A stretch of DNA of 8,423 nt from assembly GCA_964411665.1 (NCBI GenBank), contig CAYPMR010000118.1, positions 1 to 8,423 on the forward strand. The letters run 5' to 3'. This document shows, one piece after another, positions 1-5,749 of this stretch. Numbering within the stretch: position 1 is the stretch's first letter; every line of letters begins with the position of its first letter. The notes below the pieces were generated by a model, which was not told the DNA's origin, did not search any database, and worked only from the letters and a program-made list of their open reading frames with translations. The position numbers and the translations under genes were made by a program. The stretch is from CALFCE01 sp964411665. Its GTDB lineage: Bacteria > Pseudomonadota > Gammaproteobacteria > Granulosicoccales > Granulosicoccaceae.

Positions 1-1
1 T

Positions 2-343
2 TCGGCTAGCGAAAATGATGAGGCTGGTTCACTGGATTCAAAGTGGGCGCTATTCAGAAATACGTGGCTAGTCACAGCCTTGAATCCGAAGGGGATTGTA
101 TTTTTCGTGGCTTTCCTCCCGCAGTTTATCAATACGTCAGAAGCCACTACGCCTCAACTTTGGATTCTTTCAATGACCTTTGTCATTTTGGCAACGGTTA
201 ACGCACTTCTTTATGCCATATTTGCAGTCAATGCACGCAAGTTATTGGCTTCGTCAACTGCGCAGAGAAAATTTAATCTCGGTGGCGGAAGCTTATTGAT
301 TCTTGCTGGAGGTTGGGCACTAACGGCGAGACAGATAAATTAG
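2..343 (+). CDS. LysE/RhtB-family amino-acid exporter, C-terminal part (5' end outside window)
   Basis: This is the C-terminal half of an inner-membrane exporter of the LysE/RhtB family, which expels amino acids or their derivatives. The frame is open from base 2 and ends at TAG 341-343, so the start lies upstream of the window. A possible TTG at 80 is internal, because the family's conserved run spans it. The diagnostic stretch is NPKGIVFFVAFLPQFI (bases 80-127), matching the family's usual NPK-x-x-x-FF-x-x-x-LPQF. Two further hydrophobic segments follow, LWILSMTFVILATVNALLYA and a terminal GGGSLLILAGGWAL helix, and the protein ends with a short polar tail as is usual. About 113 residues are visible of the roughly 200-210 expected. 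The substrate cannot be told. The gene converges on the oxygenase gene at 362-976 and shares a hairpin terminator with it. Family assignment is confident. Confidence 0.88.
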   Translation, partial: SASENDEAGSLDSKWALFRNTWLVTALNPKGIVFFVAFLPQFINTSEATTPQLWILSMTFVILATVNALLYAIFAVNARKLLASSTAQRKFNLGGGSLLILAGGWALTARQIN

Positions 344-345
344 TA

Positions 346-370
346 AAAAGCTGATCAAATATCAGCTTTT
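346..370. terminator. Bidirectional hairpin terminator between convergent genes
   Basis: A perfect 10-bp stem, AAAAGCTGAT (346-355) and ATCAGCTTTT (361-370), encloses a 5-nt loop. Read rightwards the stem ends in four T; read leftwards it ends in five T (complement of 345-349). It lies 2 nt after the stop codon of the exporter gene. The stop codon of the leftward gene (complement of 362-364) falls inside the stem. This fits a compact Rho-independent terminator serving both genes. Confidence 0.75.
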
Positions 371-976
371 ATCATTAAGCAGGATAGTCTCCTGAAATTC
401 ATTATTGGCAGCCAAACCTTGCATCAATGCTTTGTCAAACGCTTGATAGCCATGAATGGTAATACCAACGGTGTAACGTTTATTGTCGTTTTCACTTTTT
501 GGTACCATATGATTCAAGCTGTGTGGAAACACATGCATTGCGCCCAGTTCGTTCTCTACGTTAAAGACACTATCAGGGTCTACTGCATAGTAAATTCCAG
601 GCGTTTTGTTGCCTCCAACAAAAATATTAGCTGAATACGAGTAACCATTCTTACCACCATGGGTATGCCATTTGATACCTTGGCCTGTGCGATAAACATT
701 CACCCAGGATTGAACAGCTATTGGAAATTCGAGATGTGGTAATAATTCCTTTACACACTTGATCAGACGAGGCTGATATTTTTTATTTTCCGAAAAGAAA
801 TTATAAAGATAGTGGTGTTCCTGCGTTACCGGAATACTTACCTTCTTATCTGAAGAAGGTTGATTAGCATTTTTTTTGAGTAACGTTGCCAGCGTTTGCT
901 CTTTTTTATCACAGTAGGTTCGAACTTTTTTACATTCATCAGGTGAAAAAAACTTATACCCTTGAACAATATCCAT
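362..976 (-). CDS. Small Fe(II)/2-oxoglutarate oxygenase-like protein (putative 2OG-Fe(II) oxygenase)
   Basis: The predicted 204-residue soluble protein has the double-stranded beta-helix core of 2-oxoglutarate/Fe(II) oxygenases. Visible motifs are WHTHGG (H104, H106), an SANIFVGG...PGIYYAV strand pair (about 115-132), FPHSLNHMVP with the probable distal iron-ligand H156, and R167 in KRYTVGI, eleven residues after H156, where the family places the 2-oxoglutarate carboxylate-binding arginine. The proximal motif is H-x-H rather than the common H-x-D/E; as I recall, uncharacterised oxygenases of the PF13759 type share this. ATG at 976 is chosen over TTG at 991 because a GAG lies about 10 nt upstream of it, while the TTG has no ribosome site. 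The gene is lysine-rich and clearly more A+T-rich than its neighbours, which may reflect transfer. The substrate is unknown. Confidence 0.72.
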   Translation of the reverse strand: MDIVQGYKFFSPDECKKVRTYCDKKEQTLATLLKKNANQPSSDKKVSIPVTQEHHYLYNFFSENKKYQPRLIKCVKELLPHLEFPIAVQSWVNVYRTGQGIKWHTHGGKNGYSYSANIFVGGNKTPGIYYAVDPDSVFNVENELGAMHVFPHSLNHMVPKSENDNKRYTVGITIHGYQAFDKALMQGLAANNEFQETILLNDKS

Positions 977-1054
977 AAATATTTTTCTCAAGCCAGGTTA
1001 ATATTTAGATCAACAATCTTTGCAGTTATCGATACTTTGACTGCATTGATTCTA

Positions 1055-1579
1055 TTACGCCTGACAAGCAGGCGACGGAACGACGGCTACACTGTTAGCA
1101 TTAAAGACAGCGGTGGACAGTTGTTCTTCCCAGAAAGTGATACTGACAAGACTATTCTCCATCTCGGAGCCAGTGACTCTAATCATGCCCAATTCACTTT
1201 TAGGGAGTTGATCGTCCACATCAATTGTAAATACAGCCGAGCTCTCGGGCAGTAGATTCTTTATCCTCACTGTTAGCACCCGGTCGCCATCGTTCACAAC
1301 TTCTGCTGAAAGTAGCTGCACATCACCCTCTGCCACTTCAAACGGTTGAAATACCTCAACACCTGCGCCACTGGCTGTGGTGTCGAATATCAAACGCCCG
1401 GCGCTCTCGCTTAGATCTATCTCTACAATAAGATCATCAAACGGACACGCACCCTGGTTTTCTACAACGAAGCGATCTTTCGGCGCGCTCTCGACAAAAC
1501 TGACAACGATATCGGCGTGTGAAGCCTGCAATGACGCAGCTGCAAATACGAGCACGAAGAGGCCTACATACCTATTCAT
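1055..1579 (-). CDS. Secreted 'aggregation factor core'-like protein
   Basis: The predicted 174-residue protein is exported. Residues 1-22 form a Sec signal peptide with a hydrophobic core (VGLFVLVFAAASL) and likely cleavage at SHA|DIV. The mature part is beta-rich and acidic. It resembles small bacterial proteins annotated as 'aggregation factor core', which share the pattern seen here: SFVESAPKDRF, an N-x-G-x-C segment, VEIDLS, LIFDTTASGAGVEVFQPF, and VDDQ. That name derives from a sponge protein; the bacterial role is not established. The only mature cysteines, C45 and C172, could form a disulfide. The C terminus, VPSPACQA, has no following membrane helix. ATG at 1579 is preferred over TTG at 1585 because AAGGGA lies 6 nt before the ATG but directly abuts the TTG. 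The gene is divergent from the GlyGly-CTERM protein gene. Family call rests on recalled similarity. Confidence 0.68.
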   Translation of the reverse strand: MNRYVGLFVLVFAAASLQASHADIVVSFVESAPKDRFVVENQGACPFDDLIVEIDLSESAGRLIFDTTASGAGVEVFQPFEVAEGDVQLLSAEVVNDGDRVLTVRIKNLLPESSAVFTIDVDDQLPKSELGMIRVTGSEMENSLVSITFWEEQLSTAVFNANSVAVVPSPACQA

Positions 1580-1799
1580 TGGCAATCCCTTTATTCTGAT
1601 TCTGATTGCGACAAGACACTGTGTCAGCGCATTTCCCTGAATAGCCCTTAGACCGTTGGGAACTGGTTAACACATTCACAGCTTTAATTTACCAGAGCTG
1701 GTCACACTGCACAAAACGTCTGCGACCTAATCGCATCGACTGGAAATGGACATAGCTGTCGCCGATTACCCTAAGTCTTTCGTACGTCAGCTAAAAACC
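1580..1799. promoter_or_regulatory. Divergent intergenic region between two exported-protein genes
   Basis: This 220-bp gap must hold the 5' signals of both flanking genes, which point away from each other. It contains the leftward gene's ribosome site (complement of about 1586-1591), a short TTCTGA direct repeat near 1594-1605, and an 11-bp perfect palindrome GACACTGTGTC at 1615-1625 that could be an operator. No convincing -35/-10 pair was found on either strand. The regulatory role is inferred from position only. Confidence 0.4.
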
Positions 1800-3212
1800 A
1801 TGAAATTACGCGTCATACCCGCTTTGCTGTCTGGTTTGTTTTTGACAGGAAACCATGCGCTTGCTGAGACTTTTTACGAACTGGACGGTTTTGTCTACTT
1901 CGAAGCAGAGGCCGGTGAGATTGTCGGCAACTGGGTGTCATCGACGACGCTCGATCATTTTTCCGGTGAGTCCTATATCGTCTGGGACGGACCTGATCTG
2001 TTCTCTACTGCCGGTCAGGATATCATCAGCTACCAGTTTAATATTTCGACACCGGGCAACTATGAGCTGCGCTGGCGAACACGTATCGCCAAAGGTGACA
2101 GCAATACAGAAGCTAATGATTCGTGGGTGCGATTCCCTACCGGTGTTAACGTCGATGGCGAGCAACCGATTTTCGGTTGGTCAAAGGTCTTCATGGGACA
2201 TCACGGTGCATGGTTTTGGGATGCAAAGGTCGTTGACCATGTAGGAGCAAATGTACGCCAATTCTTTGATGCCGGCACACACACCATGGAGATCTCTGGT
2301 CGCTCAAACGGTCACGCTATCGACAAAATGGTGCTGTTTAAATACGAAGACCTCGAACTTTCGCCTAATGATCTAGACACCCGAAGTGGAACACCTCAGG
2401 CCAGTGTTGACGGCAATGCTGCCATACAAGGCGATTCAGAATCCAGTGGAGCCACCGTGATCGCCTCTGGCTTACAGTACACACCGGGCGAGTGCGTGAA
2501 TGGCACGTTGGCATTACCTGCGCTCGCAGATCTTCACGTGTTAAACGGCAGTTTATTTAATCAGTCAGCTCTTCAATTCGCTCCGCAACCAGCCGTCAGT
2601 CTGCTTCGTTTTGATATCGGCGCAGTTGGCGCGGTCAATACTGCTTCGCTTGAGATGACAATTGAAAGTGGCCAGGGCGATGCACCCATTGAGTTTGCCT
2701 TGCTTGATGACAACGCCTGGCAGGAAACTGATAGCGCACTGGATCCAGCACCGGAGTACGTGCTGCAACTTGCATTGGCTGAGCGTAATTGGACGGCAGG
2801 TACACGCTACTCAGTGGATTTACCTGCTGAGCAAATAGCAAGCGGTATTGTGAATATGTCGATAGCGGCTACTATGCCTAGTGCTCAACTCACAATGGCT
2901 TCACGCGAGAGTTCATTACAAATGCCGTTGTTAGTTCTTAAGGGAAACGGTAATTTTTGCGAGAACTACCAATCTGCAGTGTCAGCGATGAATGTGGAAT
3001 CTACCGAATTGCCGACGGAGCCGGAACCTACCGAGACCGAATCACAGCAGGCAAACGCAGGCGCAGAAATCAATGGCGATGGTTTAACAGAACCTACGCA
3101 AACAACAGTTTCGCAAGGTACTGCATCTGGTGGATCTTCCGGGGGTGGCGCGCTTGGGTTGTTTTCTGTTCTTTTGCTGATCGCTAGTCGCGCCTCGCGA
3201 CGTAGACCCTAG
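1800..3212 (+). CDS. Secreted carbohydrate-binding-like protein with GlyGly-CTERM sorting tail
   Basis: The predicted 470-residue protein is exported and probably displayed at the cell surface. Residues 1-22 are a signal peptide (basic MKLR, hydrophobic PALLSGLFL, cleavage ALA|ET). Residues about 25-185 look like a CBM6/35-type beta-sandwich (FEAEAGEIVG, a middle YELRWRTR strand, then HTMEISGRSNGHAIDKMVLF). Residues about 230-390, bounded by C231 and a Cys near 387, resemble a DNRLRE/CBM96-type module (LLRFDIGAVGAVNTASLEM). A Glu/Thr/Pro/Gln-rich linker (about 400-443) leads to GGSSGGGALG, a hydrophobic helix and RASRRRP: the GlyGly-CTERM pattern known to be cut by rhombosortase after type II secretion. 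No catalytic domain is visible. ATG at 1800 is chosen over 1746 because it gives a normal signal peptide, although neither has a strong ribosome site. Ligand unknown. Confidence 0.7.
   Translation: MKLRVIPALLSGLFLTGNHALAETFYELDGFVYFEAEAGEIVGNWVSSTTLDHFSGESYIVWDGPDLFSTAGQDIISYQFNISTPGNYELRWRTRIAKGDSNTEANDSWVRFPTGVNVDGEQPIFGWSKVFMGHHGAWFWDAKVVDHVGANVRQFFDAGTHTMEISGRSNGHAIDKMVLFKYEDLELSPNDLDTRSGTPQASVDGNAAIQGDSESSGATVIASGLQYTPGECVNGTLALPALADLHVLNGSLFNQSALQFAPQPAVSLLRFDIGAVGAVNTASLEMTIESGQGDAPIEFALLDDNAWQETDSALDPAPEYVLQLALAERNWTAGTRYSVDLPAEQIASGIVNMSIAATMPSAQLTMASRESSLQMPLLVLKGNGNFCENYQSAVSAMNVESTELPTEPEPTETESQQANAGAEINGDGLTEPTQTTVSQGTASGGSSGGGALGLFSVLLLIASRASRRRP
3187..3201. terminator. Weak hairpin at convergent gene ends
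   Basis: A perfect 6-bp G+C-rich inverted repeat, GTCGCG (3187-3192) and CGCGAC (3196-3201), encloses a 3-nt loop. It lies within the last codons of the rightward gene, about 20 nt past the end of the leftward gene at 3222. There is no T run on either side, so it may only be a structure in the arginine-rich tail codons rather than a true terminator. Confidence 0.25.
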
Positions 3213-3221
3213 TTGCAGCTG

Positions 3222-4022
3222 TCAAGCCACTGCATGTTGGTAACTGGCAGCATACTTTTTCAGCGCATCATCATCACAACATTCAATGGGCGTGAAGTCC
3301 TGATGCGCGATCCATTCTTCGCGTGTTGGTTTGCGAATGTAGTTAGACACGGAGTTAAGCGTTAGGTAGACAATCTTACGCGGGAAAGGTGTGATGTTAC
3401 CCGATGATCCGTGCACCAGGTTGCCATGGAACATCAACACGCCACCAGGCTTGCCTGTCGGTGCCAGCAATCCACCCTCTTCAACCAGACCCTCAACCGT
3501 GTCATTGTCCAATGTCCACAGCGGATAGCTGGTTGTCGTTGTGTCATGCCCTGCGGCCAGCACACCTTGTTTATGACTTTTCGGGATGATCATTAATGGA
3601 CCATTAAATGGAAAAACCTCGTCAAGGAACACAGCTATATTCATCGCGCGAGGTTCCGGCATGCCGTCATCACGTGCCCAGGTCCCATAATCCTGATGCC
3701 ACTGCCAAACGTCACCGGTGAACTTTGCTTTCGCATTGATCTTGAATTGGTGCATGTACATCTTTTCACCCCAGACCTGCTCCAGCGGCTCGATTAATCG
3801 AGGATGGCGACCGAGAATGCCAAAGGCCGTGTTATAAGTGTGGGCAGCAAAGGCCGTTCGCGGTGCACCGGAACTCTCACGCCACACCTCCGGTCGATCT
3901 TCATCGTAGATGTTTTCCGCTTCGGCTTTTAATACCGAGACCTCTTCCTCTGAAAAACAATCAGGAAGAAAGATCCAGCCTTCATCATCGAATTGCTTGA
4001 TTTGATCGTCCGTTAATTTCAT
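3222..4022 (-). CDS. EctD-like PhyH-family Fe(II)/2-oxoglutarate dioxygenase
   Basis: The predicted 266-residue soluble hydroxylase belongs to the phytanoyl-CoA dioxygenase (PhyH) family and is closest in layout to ectoine hydroxylase EctD. Iron ligands are H109 and D111 in WQWHQDYGTW and H204 in NLVHGSSGN; R215 in PFPRKIVYLTLN, eleven residues after H204, should bind 2-oxoglutarate. The segments QFKINAK, DDGMP, GPLMIIPKSH and GNITPFPR also match the EctD layout. However, the EctD signature F-x-W-H-S-D-F-E-T-W-H-x-E-D-G-M/L-P is changed here: Ser to Gln (110), Phe to Tyr (112), Glu to Gly (113) and the second His to Ala (116). No ectABC genes are nearby, so a different, probably amino-acid-like, substrate is likely. 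ATG at 4022 follows GGTGAGAGG; the TTG at 4043 is rejected. It converges on the GlyGly-CTERM gene with a 9-nt gap. Confidence 0.85.
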   Translation of the reverse strand: MKLTDDQIKQFDDEGWIFLPDCFSEEEVSVLKAEAENIYDEDRPEVWRESSGAPRTAFAAHTYNTAFGILGRHPRLIEPLEQVWGEKMYMHQFKINAKAKFTGDVWQWHQDYGTWARDDGMPEPRAMNIAVFLDEVFPFNGPLMIIPKSHKQGVLAAGHDTTTTSYPLWTLDNDTVEGLVEEGGLLAPTGKPGGVLMFHGNLVHGSSGNITPFPRKIVYLTLNSVSNYIRKPTREEWIAHQDFTPIECCDDDALKKYAASYQHAVA

Positions 4023-4086
4023 TAGCCTCTCACCGTATGCCAATCGCTATGGCGCCGCTCTTGCGAATTAGGATAGGCAAAGCATA

Positions 4087-4106
4087 AAAAACTCAGTTAA
4101 GTTTTT
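4087..4106. terminator. A+T-rich hairpin terminator downstream of the SPFH-NfeD operon
   Basis: AAAAACT (4087-4093) and AGTTTTT (4100-4106) form a 7-bp stem with a 6-nt loop. Read leftwards, the direction of the NfeD operon, the 3' arm ends in a run of six T (complement of 4086-4091). It lies 22 nt beyond the NfeD stop codon and before the EctD-like gene. The stem is weak, so confidence is moderate. Confidence 0.5.
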
Positions 4107-4128
4107 CAAGGCTAAGGATCCTGGGGGC

Positions 4129-4608
4129 TCAATCCTCTACCAAGCCTCTAACGTAGAACACACCAGCATTGACGGCTGTAACCTGCACGCGAGTGCCTGA
4201 TGCGAGTGTTTGAGCGGATTCCTTGCTATCCAGCTCGACACGCCAATCAATACCGGAATAGCGCGTTGTCAGTGATTTATTGACCGATAAATCATCAGGT
4301 AGTGCGAACGTATGCCCTATCAGATCGCTGCTGCGGTCAGAACCCAGCTCTGATCCGCTTTGCATACGCTTTAGAGGTCCCCATAGTACTAACGCGCTGG
4401 CAGCAGATGCCAAGGCAAATGCACCAATACTCACTAACCAGTTATCCGGCAAGACACCAAAGTAGACAAGTGCGCCCGTTATCAATGCGCCCAGACTACC
4501 AAATAACAACACGCCACTACCAAAGGCGAATGCCAGTATTTCTATTGCCATCAGAACGAAACCAAGGGCAAACCAGAAACCAGCAAGATTGTCTGTAATG
4601 AGTTCCAT
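4129..4608 (-). CDS. NfeD-family inner-membrane protein (short NfeD1b/YbbJ type)
   Basis: The predicted 159-residue membrane protein is a short NfeD-family member without the ClpP-like protease domain of long NfeD proteins. Hydrophobic segments lie at about residues 10-30, 32-52 and 58-78 (FWFALGFVLMAIEILAFAFG, GSLGALITGALVYFGVL, LVSIGAFALASAASALVLW). After a polar linker, residues about 95-157 (LIGHTFALPDD ... IDWRVELD ... GTRVQVTAVNAGVFYVRG) form the C-terminal OB-fold typical of the family. NfeD proteins partner SPFH/stomatin proteins, and here the gene starts 19 nt after the stop of just such a gene, as in the E. coli qmcA-ybbJ pair. The ATG at 4608 is preceded by a perfect AGGAGG with 5-nt spacing, so it is strongly translated in its own right. 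The exact biochemical role of the pair is not established. Confidence 0.9.
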   Translation of the reverse strand: MELITDNLAGFWFALGFVLMAIEILAFAFGSGVLLFGSLGALITGALVYFGVLPDNWLVSIGAFALASAASALVLWGPLKRMQSGSELGSDRSSDLIGHTFALPDDLSVNKSLTTRYSGIDWRVELDSKESAQTLASGTRVQVTAVNAGVFYVRGLVED

Positions 4609-4627
4609 CTAATCCTCCTGAATGCGT

Positions 4628-5578
4628 TTACTCGTTGCCTGATGTGGGCGCACTTGTTGCCGCACTTGTTGCCGCACTTGTTGGCGTCGCGTTAAAACTA
4701 CCACTAGCATTCATAGCCGCAACAACAGCCATTGATTCCGCAACCACATGACTGGCATCGCTTTTCTGTCCATCCATAAGCACCACGGTTGATTCTTTAG
4801 CGATCTGCTGCTTTGCCTCTATAGCTTTACTGGCAAGATCCAGTTGTACAGCCTTTTGCCCCTCGGCAGTCGCAGCAGCGTTACCGACCAGTTCCAGTGC
4901 AGTTGCCTGAGCCTGTGCCACTGTGGTGATGGCATTCGCTTCACCCTGCGCCTCCAATATACGCTGTTCACGCTCGGCTTCAGCGCCAAGCACCTGGGCA
5001 CGTTTGTGCCCTTCGGCTACGTTTATAGCAGCCTGTCGTTCCCCTTCTGAATCAAGAACGACTGCACGCTTATCACGCTCTGCTTTCATCTGACGTTCCA
5101 TCGCCTCGAGCACACTGGTAGGCGGAGTGATATCTTTTATCTCATATCGCAGACAGGTTGTACCCCAGGATTCACCCGCTTCGTTGATAGCATGCACTAT
5201 CGCTTGGTTTAACAACGCTCTTTCTTCAAAGGTTTTATCAAGCGTGATTTTACCGATCTCGGAACGCATGGTTGTTTGCGCTAACTGGGTCACACCGAAT
5301 TTATAATTTTCTATACCATAACTCGCCTTTTCGGGATCGAGAACTTTCATATAAAGTACACCGTCGACAGTCAACATGATGTTGTCTTTGGTGATGGCCT
5401 GTTGCGAAGGCACATCGAGTGCCATTTCTTTTAATGACACTTTATAAGAGACACGGTCTATAAACGGAAAAACAAAATTAAGTCCGGCTACCATGGTTTT
5501 GCGAAACTTGCCAAAGCGTTCAACCACGAAAGCCATGTTTTGCGGTACGAATTTGATCGACGAATTCAGGATTAACAT
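4628..5578 (-). CDS. SPFH-domain (stomatin/paraslipin, QmcA-like) membrane protein; N-terminus apparently frameshifted
   Basis: Stomatin-like SPFH protein, a scaffold expected to oligomerise at the cytoplasmic membrane with its NfeD partner. The 316-residue frame holds SIKFVPQNMAFVVERFGKF (about 7-25), the SPFH domain (to about 165, including LDVPSQQAITKDN and ITPPTSVLEAMERQMKAERDKRA), an Ala/Glu-rich coiled-coil to about 260, and a Thr/Ser/Ala tail. Homologues begin with a 15-25-residue membrane helix; only MLIL remains here. The ATG at 5578 has no ribosome site. Upstream, the ATG at 5623-5625 has GAGGGAG at the right distance and encodes MLEFSNDFGLV before TAG; one extra T in the TTT run (5592-5594) would join it in frame to LAIVVMLIL and restore the anchor. 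So this is either a sequencing/assembly indel, a real frameshift mutation, or a recoding site. SPFH family assignment is secure. Confidence 0.9.
   Translation of the reverse strand: MLILNSSIKFVPQNMAFVVERFGKFRKTMVAGLNFVFPFIDRVSYKVSLKEMALDVPSQQAITKDNIMLTVDGVLYMKVLDPEKASYGIENYKFGVTQLAQTTMRSEIGKITLDKTFEERALLNQAIVHAINEAGESWGTTCLRYEIKDITPPTSVLEAMERQMKAERDKRAVVLDSEGERQAAINVAEGHKRAQVLGAEAEREQRILEAQGEANAITTVAQAQATALELVGNAAATAEGQKAVQLDLASKAIEAKQQIAKESTVVLMDGQKSDASHVVAESMAVVAAMNASGSFNATPTSAATSAATSAPTSGNE
4649..4683. repeat. 12-bp tandem repeat, about three copies
   Basis: The unit CGCACTTGTTGC occurs at 4649-4660 and 4661-4672, and again without its last base at 4673-4683. It lies inside the 3' end of the SPFH gene and encodes, on the minus strand, the repeated Ala-Ala-Thr-Ser of the C-terminal tail. 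Because the unit is a multiple of three, copy-number change would lengthen or shorten the tail without shifting the frame. Confidence 0.9.
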
Positions 5579-5625
5579 TACAACAATAGCTAAACCAATC
5601 CGAAATCGTTACTAAACTCTAGCAT
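5579..5625 (-). other. Out-of-frame 5' coding remnant of the SPFH gene, with its ribosome site upstream
   Basis: On the minus strand, ATG (5625-5623) begins an 11-codon frame, MLEFSNDFGLV, ended by TAG (5592-5590). GAGGGAG (complement of 5634-5640) sits 8 nt before this ATG, the best ribosome site near the SPFH gene. From 5593 down to 5576 the other frame reads LAIVV and then the annotated MLIL, a hydrophobic run expected as the anchor of a stomatin-like protein. A one-base insertion in the T run at 5592-5594 would fuse the two. An 11-codon leader peptide is the alternative, but it would leave the downstream ATG without a ribosome site. Confidence 0.65.
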
Positions 5626-5688
5626 CGTTGTTACTCCCTCTTCTGATTCATCAGTTGTTTTAGTTATTTAAACCTGATTAATAAATAT

Positions 5689-5715
5689 GGGGTTGAAATA
5701 GCATAATTCAACCCC
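5689..5715 (-). terminator. Strong hairpin terminator downstream of the sulfotransferase gene
   Basis: A perfect 9-bp stem, GGGGTTGAA (5689-5697) with TTCAACCCC (5707-5715), encloses a 9-nt loop. On the minus strand the stem is followed by ATATTTATTAAT, a T-rich but interrupted tail. It lies 34 nt past the stop codon of the sulfotransferase gene and ahead of the SPFH operon, so it probably separates the two units. Confidence 0.7.
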
Positions 5716-5749
5716 ACCGCGCTAACGTCAACACAGCATGGACGCAGTT

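Noticed and set aside
419..634. A 71-codon rightward reading frame inside the oxygenase gene
   Set aside because: It lies antisense to a well-supported gene with clear motifs and shows no domain or ribosome site of its own.
1021..1045. TGCAGT...ACTGCA inverted repeat downstream of the aggregation-factor-like gene
   Set aside because: Only six base pairs with a 13-nt loop and no T run, so it is not a convincing terminator.
1746..1799. Upstream ATG at 1746 as the start of the GlyGly-CTERM protein
   Set aside because: It would add 18 polar residues before the signal peptide and has no better ribosome site than 1800.
2957..3187. Alternative-frame reading frame over the linker of the GlyGly-CTERM protein
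   Set aside because: The arginine/tryptophan-rich product looks like an out-of-frame reading of the Glu/Thr/Pro linker; the main frame carries the sorting signal.
3222..4022. Naming the dioxygenase ectD (ectoine hydroxylase)
   Set aside because: Overall layout fits, but four positions of the EctD signature differ and no ectoine biosynthesis genes are present in the window.
5590..5625. Programmed frameshift in the SPFH gene
   Set aside because: Joining the frames needs a -1 shift, but there is no classical X-XXY-YYZ slippery heptamer near TTG GTT TAG; an indel is simpler.
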